Source: JANYCG01 sp031431035 (GTDB lineage Bacteria > Pseudomonadota > Gammaproteobacteria > Burkholderiales > Burkholderiaceae_C). From it: a stretch of DNA of 16,576 nt. A model generated the notes under the pieces. That model was not told the DNA's origin. It made no database searches and saw only the letters and a list, made by a program, of their open reading frames with translations. Both the position numbers and the translations under genes were made by a program. Location of the stretch: contig JANPCR010000064.1 in the NCBI GenBank assembly GCA_031431035.1, forward strand, positions 1 to 16,576, written 5' to 3'. Shown piece after piece: positions 1 to 5,030 of the stretch (positions are counted from its first letter, which is position 1; the number at the start of each line of letters is the position of its first letter).

Positions 1-55
1 CAGGCTCCACGGTGGCGCCCTGGGGGTCGGGGGTCTGGCTGGTCGATGGGGTCAT
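1..55 (-). CDS. 5' end of an unidentified divergent gene (partial)
   Basis: An ATG on the minus strand at 55-53 opens a frame that runs off the window edge, giving MTPSTSQTPDPQGATVEP. It is preceded by a good Shine-Dalgarno: the minus strand reads GAAGGAGACAGACCC directly before the ATG, with AAGGAG about 9 nt away. The visible residues are a Pro/Thr/Ser-rich leader and do not identify the protein. The gene is transcribed away from the lipid-transport operon, so 56-220 is a shared divergent upstream region. The good ribosome-binding site supports a real gene; the product is unknown. Confidence 0.55.
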   Translation of the reverse strand, partial: MTPSTSQTPDPQGATVEP

Positions 56-83
56 GGGTCTGTCTCCTTCAAATTTTTTGCCA

Positions 84-113
84 TTGTGAATATTCACCCC
101 GGTGGCCTATTTT
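84..113 (+). promoter_or_regulatory. Candidate promoter of the lipid-transport operon with overlapping palindrome
   Basis: TTGTGA (84-89) and TATTTT (108-113) resemble sigma-70 -35 and -10 hexamers with an 18-bp spacer. A perfect 12-bp palindrome, GTGAATATTCAC (86-97), overlaps the -35 and lies midway between the divergent gene and the permease. An operator is a reasonable inference. The hexamers are only moderate matches, so the promoter call is tentative. Confidence 0.3.
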
Positions 114-220
114 GCACGGAGCAGGGTACGATAGCCCCCACACGCTTGGCAGCCATGCTCCACTGGCCTGCCATTCCCCCCAACTTTTCAAAAAAAAGCG
201 AAGCCACGACCCCACACGCC

Positions 221-1378
221 ATGGAGGAATCTTCGCCCCGAATTTCACAGCGCACTGTGCCAGAGGGTGTTTGCCACGTCGCGCGGGGGCGTTGGACGGC
301 GGCACGCTTGGCCGACGCTAGTGCCTGGGAGCCCGTCAGCGCTGCGCTAAACGCCACTCAAACGACTTCCGGCAGCGCGCCATCCGCCTGGGACTTGACC
401 GAGTTGCAGGCGCTGGACCACACCGGTGCGCAGTTGCTCTGGAACACTTGGGGCCGCCAACTCCCCAAAACCATTGACATGCTGCCCGATCAGCGCACCA
501 TGCTGGAACGCGTTGCCCGGTTCACGCTGAATGCTGCACCACCTGCACCGCTGAATCTGTTTCAAAGGGCGTTCAAGGCCCTGACGGGGGCTTTTCTCGG
601 CTTAGGCCAGAGCCTGTTGCATTTGCTGGACCATGGCAAAGACATGGTGGGCTTGATTGGCCAGTTGCTGCTGGACTTGATGCAATTGGTGCGCGCACCC
701 GCCCGGGGGCCATGGCGCGATGTGTCGGGCAATTTGTACCGCATTGGCACCACGGCCCTGCCCATTACTGCTTTGGTCGGGTTTTTGATTGGTGTGGTGC
801 TGGCTTACCTGATGTCGCAGCAATTGCGCCAGTTTGGGGCCGATGCTTTTATCGTCGATGTGCTGGGTATCTCGCTCATCCGCGAGCTGGGGCCCGTGCT
901 GGCCGCGATTTTGATTGCCGGGCGCTCGGGCTCGGCCATCACAGCGCAAATTGGCGTGATGCGCGTGACCGAAGAGCTGGACGCGATGAAGGTGATGGGC
1001 ATTGCCCAGGGCTACCGCTTGGTCATGCCACGCGCTTTGGCCATGGCCATTGCCATGCCTCTCATCACTGTGTGGACGACCCTGGCGGCGCTAGCGGGTG
1101 GCATGCTGGCAGCAGATTTGGTGATGGGCGTCACACCGCAGTTTTTTGCCATGGCCTTACCAGCGGCGGTGCAGGCGTCCAACTTGAGCCTGGCGGTGGG
1201 CAAATCAGTCGTGTTTGGTCTGCTGATCGCGCTGATTGGCTGCCACTACGGCTTGCGCATCAAACCCAACACCGAAAGCCTGGGCGAAGGCACCACCGCG
1301 TCGGTGGTCACATCCATCACCATGGTGATATTGGTAGACGCGCTGTTTGCCGTGATTTTCAAGGATGTGGGCATATGA
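221..1378 (+). CDS. MlaE-family lipid ABC transporter permease with N-terminal STAS domain
   Basis: Integral inner-membrane permease of an MCE-type lipid transporter, expected to pass phospholipid between the inner membrane and a periplasmic MCE ring. From the ATG at 221 it is 385 residues, normal for the STAS-MlaE fusion form. Residues about 8-100 form a soluble STAS-like domain (Trp-Thr-Leu-Ala-type strand, then WDLTELQALDHTGAQLL). Residues about 140-385 carry the hydrophobic permease domain with the conserved block RELGPVLAAILIAGRSGSA at 221-239, ending near EELDAMKVMG (251-260). The frame stays open upstream to a GTG at 86 and an ATG at 155. I chose 221 because the STAS homology begins just after it and the GTG at 86 lies in a palindrome; no start has a strong ribosome-binding site. 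The stop overlaps the next gene by ATGA, indicating translational coupling. Confidence 0.93.
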   Translation: MEESSPRISQRTVPEGVCHVARGRWTAARLADASAWEPVSAALNATQTTSGSAPSAWDLTELQALDHTGAQLLWNTWGRQLPKTIDMLPDQRTMLERVARFTLNAAPPAPLNLFQRAFKALTGAFLGLGQSLLHLLDHGKDMVGLIGQLLLDLMQLVRAPARGPWRDVSGNLYRIGTTALPITALVGFLIGVVLAYLMSQQLRQFGADAFIVDVLGISLIRELGPVLAAILIAGRSGSAITAQIGVMRVTEELDAMKVMGIAQGYRLVMPRALAMAIAMPLITVWTTLAALAGGMLAADLVMGVTPQFFAMALPAAVQASNLSLAVGKSVVFGLLIALIGCHYGLRIKPNTESLGEGTTASVVTSITMVILVDALFAVIFKDVGI

Positions 1379-2217
1379 GCACCGTGCCCACCTCGGGCGC
1401 AGGCACCTCCGCAACCCAGCCCCTGGACGGCGCGAAAGTGGTGGTGGACATCCAAGGCCTGTGGTCGATCTTTCGCACAGCCGGCGTTGAAGCGGTGATT
1501 CACAAGGATTTGAATTTGCGCATTGTGGCGGGCGAAATGCTGTCTTTGGTGGGCGGCTCGGGCAGTGGCAAAACCGTGCTGTTGCGCAAAATTTTGGGCC
1601 TGGCAACGCCATCGCGCGGCACGGTCACTGTACTGGGCGAACCGGCAGACCAACTGAGCCGGGCTGGGGCGGCCAGCCGGGTTGGCATGCTGTTTCAGCA
1701 TGGGGCTCTGTTTTCGGCCTTCACCGTGCTGGACAACATTGCCTTTCCGCTGCGCGAGCTTAAAAATTTGCCTGATGAACTGGTGCGCGATGCCGCCTTG
1801 GTCAAGCTGCAAATGGTGGGACTCGACCGCAAACAAGCCGACAAAATGCCATCTGATTTATCGGGTGGCATGATCAAGCGCGTGGCGCTGGCCCGCGCCC
1901 TCATCATGGACCCGCCGCTGTTGCTGCTGGACGAACCCACCGCCGGGCTGGACCCCGACAGTGCCGACGCCTTTTGCACGCTGTTGCGCTCTCTGCACAG
2001 CGAGTTGGGGCTTACCGTGGTCATGGTGACCCACGACCTGGACACCCTGTTTGAGCTGTCCACCCGCATTGCGGTTTTGGCGGACAAACAAGTCATCGTG
2101 ACCGGAGCGCCCAAGGACGTGATTGCATTTCCACACCCGTTCATTCAAAATTTTTTCCTGGGCGAGCGCGGTCAGCGGGCCATGGAACTGCTGCGTGAAT
2201 ACCCCTTCGCTGTTTAA
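1375..2217 (+). CDS. MlaF-like ABC transporter ATP-binding protein
   Basis: Cytoplasmic ATPase of the same lipid transporter; it should dimerise and drive the MlaE-type permease encoded just upstream. It is 280 residues. Walker A is GGSGSGKT (60-67), the Q-loop is LFQHGALFS (106-114), the signature is LSGGM (162-166), Walker B is LLLLDEPTAGLDP (182-194), and the H-loop is THD (219-221). The signature reads LSGGM rather than LSGGQ, as is usual in the MlaF/Ttg2A branch. The Q-loop FQHGALF segment is also typical of that branch. The start ATG shares bases with the permease stop codon (ATGA), so the two are probably made in matched amounts. All catalytic motifs are intact. Assignment to the family is secure; the exact lipid substrate cannot be read from the sequence. 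Confidence 0.95.
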   Translation: MSTVPTSGAGTSATQPLDGAKVVVDIQGLWSIFRTAGVEAVIHKDLNLRIVAGEMLSLVGGSGSGKTVLLRKILGLATPSRGTVTVLGEPADQLSRAGAASRVGMLFQHGALFSAFTVLDNIAFPLRELKNLPDELVRDAALVKLQMVGLDRKQADKMPSDLSGGMIKRVALARALIMDPPLLLLDEPTAGLDPDSADAFCTLLRSLHSELGLTVVMVTHDLDTLFELSTRIAVLADKQVIVTGAPKDVIAFPHPFIQNFFLGERGQRAMELLREYPFAV

Positions 2218-2264
2218 ATGGACTCAAGTCAATCGCCCGCTGCTCAGACTAGAAAGTAAACCCT

Positions 2265-3305
2265 ATGGAAAACAAATCTCACGCCATGGCCGCTGGCGCC
2301 TTTGTGCTAATTGTGGCGGCGCTCCTGGTCGGGCTGGCGCTCTGGCTAACGCGCGACACGACCGTCAGCCGCACCTACGAGCTGTCCAGCCGCGAGTCGG
2401 TCACCGGGCTGCAGCCACAAGCGGGCGTGCGTTTCAAGGGGGTTGCGATTGGCAAGGTCGAGTCCATCGGCTTCGACCCGGCCATTCCAGGCAATGTGCT
2501 GATTCGCATTTCAACTGACGATTCCATCGCCATCACCCGATCGGCCTTTGGGACTTTGGGCTTTCAAGGCGTGACGGGCTTGGCTTTTGTGCAATTGGAC
2601 GACAACGGTGAATCCAAAGACCTGCTGGTGTCGCCCAACGGCACCCCGCCGCGCATTCCCATGCGCCCCGGCTTGCTGTCTAACTTGTCAGACCAAGGCA
2701 CCAAGCTGTTGAGCCAGGTGGATGAAACCAGCCGCCGCTTAAACCTGCTGCTGGCCGAAGACAACCAAAAAGCCGTGATAGCTGCCGTGGTGCAAATTGG
2801 CGAAGCGGCCAACGGCATCAAAGCCGCAGCGGGCAACCTGGCGCAGTTCTCTACCAACGCCAACCGCATTTTGGAAGCCCAATTTGGCCCCGAACGCATG
2901 AACCTGCCCCTGTTGGCGCAAGACTTGACCGTGACCCTGAAGGCGCTGCAAGGCACGGCGGCCAGCGCCAACACCAACCTGGACCGCGTGGGAGCTACGT
3001 CCGACGAGGTCAAACTGCTGGCCACCGAGTTTAAAAACGTCGCCAAAAGCATTTCGCAGCCCGGCGGCGCGCTGGACAAGCTGACCGAAAGCGCCCAATC
3101 GCTGGCCGCCGTTGGGCAAAGCCTGAATTCAGGCACCCTGCCGCGCCTGAACCGGGTGACGGACGAAGCCGCCCGCACCGCCCGCCAATTGAACCGCACC
3201 GCCACCGCGGTGACGGACAACCCGCAATCGCTGATTTACGGCAACGGCCCCACCACACCTGGCCCCGGCGAGGCTGGGTTTGCGCCGCCTCAGGCACGGC
3301 CATGA
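2265..3305 (+). CDS. MlaD-family (MCE domain) periplasmic lipid-transport protein
   Basis: Inner-membrane-anchored MCE protein expected to form the periplasmic ring or tunnel that receives lipid from the MlaE/MlaF-type complex. It is 346 residues. One N-terminal membrane anchor spans about residues 8-28 (AAGAFVLIVAALLVGLALWL). The MCE domain follows at about 38-118, with the characteristic VRFKGVAIGKVESI and GVTGLAFVQL strands. After it comes a long Ala/Gln/Leu-rich helical region (about 140-320) and a Pro/Gly-rich tail. It is much longer than E. coli MlaD (about 180 residues), closer to PqiB/LetB-type tails or the long MCE proteins paired with STAS-MlaE. It starts 47 nt after the ATPase. Its TGA overlaps the ATG of the next small frame (ATGA at 3302). 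Confidence 0.92.
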   Translation: MENKSHAMAAGAFVLIVAALLVGLALWLTRDTTVSRTYELSSRESVTGLQPQAGVRFKGVAIGKVESIGFDPAIPGNVLIRISTDDSIAITRSAFGTLGFQGVTGLAFVQLDDNGESKDLLVSPNGTPPRIPMRPGLLSNLSDQGTKLLSQVDETSRRLNLLLAEDNQKAVIAAVVQIGEAANGIKAAAGNLAQFSTNANRILEAQFGPERMNLPLLAQDLTVTLKALQGTAASANTNLDRVGATSDEVKLLATEFKNVAKSISQPGGALDKLTESAQSLAAVGQSLNSGTLPRLNRVTDEAARTARQLNRTATAVTDNPQSLIYGNGPTTPGPGEAGFAPPQARP

Positions 3306-3418
3306 GCCGTTTTTTGCCTTTGCGACCCTTTCGTTCATTTCGGCCGTTTCGGCCATCGCCGCTTTTGCTGCTGATGACCCTTTTGTTGACCATCCACGCC
3401 CTGCGAGGTGCCTCATGA
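3302..3418 (+). CDS. Possible 38-residue membrane microprotein between MCE and lipoprotein genes
   Basis: A short frame of 38 codons starts with ATGA overlap on the MCE gene stop and ends with ATGA overlap on the lipoprotein start, so it fills the gap between them exactly. The predicted peptide begins MSRFLPLRPFRSFRPFRP, an Arg/Phe/Pro-rich stretch, and continues with a Leu-rich hydrophobic segment (PLLLLMTLLLTIHAL). It resembles a signal peptide or a single-pass microprotein. It might be only a coupling device that carries ribosomes from one gene to the next. No homologue is known to me. There is no strong ribosome-binding site, so expression would depend on termination-reinitiation. Confidence 0.4.
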   Translation: MSRFLPLRPFRSFRPFRPSPLLLLMTLLLTIHALRGAS

Positions 3419-4155
3419 CTCCAACTCCCCCGCTTGCCAGCGACACATCGCCCTTTGCCCGTTTGGTCTGCGCTGTCCGCAGCTTGGGTCTTGTCGGCAT
3501 GGTGGCGCTGGCAGGCTGCGCCGCCCTGCCCGACAAACCGGTTCGCGCAGTGACCTACGACTTTGGCCCTGGCGCTGTGGCGACACCCGCAAATCCCGCC
3601 TCGACGGCGATGCCCTTGCCCGCTTTGGCTCTGGCCGAAATCGAAGGCTCAAGCGCCCTGGACGGCACCGCCGTGCTGTACCGCCTGAATTACGCCAACC
3701 CGCAAGAACTGCGCCCCTACGCGCAAGCCCGCTGGAGCATGGCCCCTGCGCAGCTGCTGCGCCAGCGCCTGCGCGCCCACTTGGGGGCCAGCCGCGCGGT
3801 GATCAATGTGGGTGAAGCAACTATTGCTGCAACAAACGGGGTCACGGCTGTGGCTGGCACGACGGCCACCAGCGCCCCCGCCTCAGGCAGTCTGGTCAGC
3901 CCCTGGGTGTTGCGCATCGAACTCGAAGAATTCAGCCAGCATTTCGAATCCACCAGCGCCAGCATCGGCCTGCTGCGCCTGCGTGCCACCGTGGTGCAAG
4001 CCACCTCGCAAGGCGACCGGCTGGTCGGTCAACGCGCCTTTGTCGTGCAACGCCCCGCGCCCAGTGCCGACGTGAGCGGAGGTGTGCGCGCACTCACTTT
4101 GGCAAGTGACGCTGTGGCGATCGAGATTGAACAGTGGCTGGGCCAGTTGCGCTGA
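3415..4155 (+). CDS. ABC-type transport auxiliary lipoprotein (PqiC/YmbA-like)
   Basis: Predicted outer-membrane lipoprotein completing the lipid transporter; PqiC-type partners are thought to link the MCE assembly to the outer membrane. From the ATG at 3415 it is 246 residues. The N-terminus is followed by a hydrophobic segment and a lipobox LAGC, with the lipidated Cys at residue 35. Position +2 is Ala, not Asp, which favours outer-membrane sorting. The mature part (…YDFGPG…, ALAEIEGSSALDGTAVLYRLNYANPQELRPYAQARW…) matches the ABC_trans_aux pattern, ending with the usual C-terminal helix (AVAIEIEQWLGQLR). The frame stays open upstream to 3280, but the ATG at 3415 gives a proper signal peptide and overlaps the preceding stop (ATGA). 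It is the last gene of the transport operon. Confidence 0.88.
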   Translation: MTPTPPLASDTSPFARLVCAVRSLGLVGMVALAGCAALPDKPVRAVTYDFGPGAVATPANPASTAMPLPALALAEIEGSSALDGTAVLYRLNYANPQELRPYAQARWSMAPAQLLRQRLRAHLGASRAVINVGEATIAATNGVTAVAGTTATSAPASGSLVSPWVLRIELEEFSQHFESTSASIGLLRLRATVVQATSQGDRLVGQRAFVVQRPAPSADVSGGVRALTLASDAVAIEIEQWLGQLR

Positions 4156-4225
4156 CCCACTTCATTTGCCCAGACTTAAGCCCAATCCCGCCCGCCAACC
4201 CCCAACCCACCTGCTCGAAGCGCCC

Positions 4226-4753
4226 ATGGCCTTGCCCCCCGTCGAAGATCAACTCAAAAGCGCCGGCCTGGAAGTGCTGGGTTTTTGCGCCGACCTGTCC
4301 GCCCACACGCCCCAGTGGCGACATGAAGCCGCCCTGCTGGAGGACTTCACCCCCGCCGAAGCCGACACCCTGGGCGCCGTATTGCCCCGCATTCGCGCCC
4401 AGCCCGGCCAGGCTTTGATCGTTGAAGGCGAACTCGGCGACTGGATGCTGCTGGTGTTAAGCGGCACGGTCGATGTCACCAAACTCACCGAAACCGGCGA
4501 AAAGTCCCGTCTGGCGGTGCTGAAACACGGCGCCGCCGTGGGCGAAATGTCCATGCTCGACTCGTCCCCCCGTTACGCCTCCTGCCACGCCATCGAGGTC
4601 GTCGAAGCTGCCGTGCTGACCCGCGCCGTTATCTCCAAACTCATCCAGGACCACCCTGCCGTCGGTGCCAAACTGCTGGTCAAGCTCACCCAAATACTCG
4701 CCCAAAGGCTGCGCAACACCAGCAATCAGTTAATCAAAGCTATTCAAAAATAA
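4226..4753 (+). CDS. Stand-alone cyclic-nucleotide-binding domain protein
   Basis: A 175-residue protein with one Crp-type cyclic-nucleotide-binding domain at about residues 35-160. The beta-roll is clear (PGQALIVEGELGDWMLLVLSGTVDVTK). The phosphate-binding cassette GEMSMLDSSPRYAS includes Gly106, Glu107 and Arg116, the residues that contact the ribose and phosphate of cAMP/cGMP in this fold, so ligand binding is plausible. The protein ends just after the C-helix and has no helix-turn-helix, so it should not bind DNA like Crp/Fnr; it may sense a nucleotide and act through a partner. It begins 70 nt after the lipoprotein gene and could be cotranscribed, though a functional link to lipid transport is only inferred. 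Its TAA (4751-4753) sits on the edge of a 107-bp repeat. Confidence 0.85.
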   Translation: MALPPVEDQLKSAGLEVLGFCADLSAHTPQWRHEAALLEDFTPAEADTLGAVLPRIRAQPGQALIVEGELGDWMLLVLSGTVDVTKLTETGEKSRLAVLKHGAAVGEMSMLDSSPRYASCHAIEVVEAAVLTRAVISKLIQDHPAVGAKLLVKLTQILAQRLRNTSNQLIKAIQK

Positions 4754-4858
4754 TAGCAATCTATTGATATTTTTCGAGAGCTAGAGGCCTATTTGATTCA
4801 TAATTTGCTCAAAATGACTACCAAATACCCAATTTGGGTATGAAAATGCACTTTTTCA
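4752..4858. repeat. Left copy of a 107-bp direct repeat flanking the restriction-modification island
   Basis: This 107-bp AT-rich sequence recurs in the same orientation at 8908-9014. The ungapped alignment has 101/107 identities, and five of the six differences are transitions. It contains ATAG-CAAT-CTAT near its left edge and the inverted repeat ATACCCAA-T-TTGGGTAT at 4825-4841. The left edge falls within the stop codon of the cyclic-nucleotide-binding gene. It looks like a dispersed intergenic element of the type I recall in Rhodoferax-like genomes. It may also act as the 3' end structure of the upstream gene. Confidence 0.9.
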
Positions 4859-4871
4859 AAATTCACACCTT

Positions 4872-5030
4872 ATGCCATTGAGTTAGAACGAAATTAAATC
4901 TCGCGCGCTGACATTCAGCCGCACCTGGGCTGACGCAGCCAATGAGCGCAGCGAGGCCAAACCATTCTGGATCGACTTTTTCGAAATCTTCGGAATTACC
5001 AACAAGCGCGTCGCCAGCTTTGAGCATGCT
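4872..5030 (+). pseudogene. Disrupted 5' end of the restriction-modification gene (in-frame amber at codon 5)
   Basis: ATG at 4872 starts MPLS, then TAG at 4884-4886. The same frame then continues NEIKSRALTFSRTWADAAN and onward into EAKPFWIDFFEIFGI, VASFEHAV and the long frame below, with no further stop. From memory, MmeI-like enzymes of this group often begin xxLSWNEIKxRAxxFSxEW. The stop therefore seems to replace a Trp codon (TGG to TAG). Between the TAG and the GTG at 5031 there is no ATG, GTG or TTG in frame; only ATT (4893) and CTG (4908) could start. I infer a recent nonsense mutation. Confidence 0.7.

Noticed and set aside
86..220. Longer start (GTG 86 or ATG 155) for the permease
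   Set aside because: The added residues do not resemble the STAS domain, the region has a palindrome and candidate promoter, and the resulting protein would be longer than usual.
712..1374. Upstream extension of the ATPase frame
   Set aside because: It runs out of frame over the conserved permease gene; the ATG at 1375 gives a standard-length ATPase with ATGA coupling.
3280..3414. Upstream TTG extension of the lipoprotein
   Set aside because: It would bury the lipobox 80 residues inside the protein; the ATG at 3415 gives a proper lipoprotein signal peptide.
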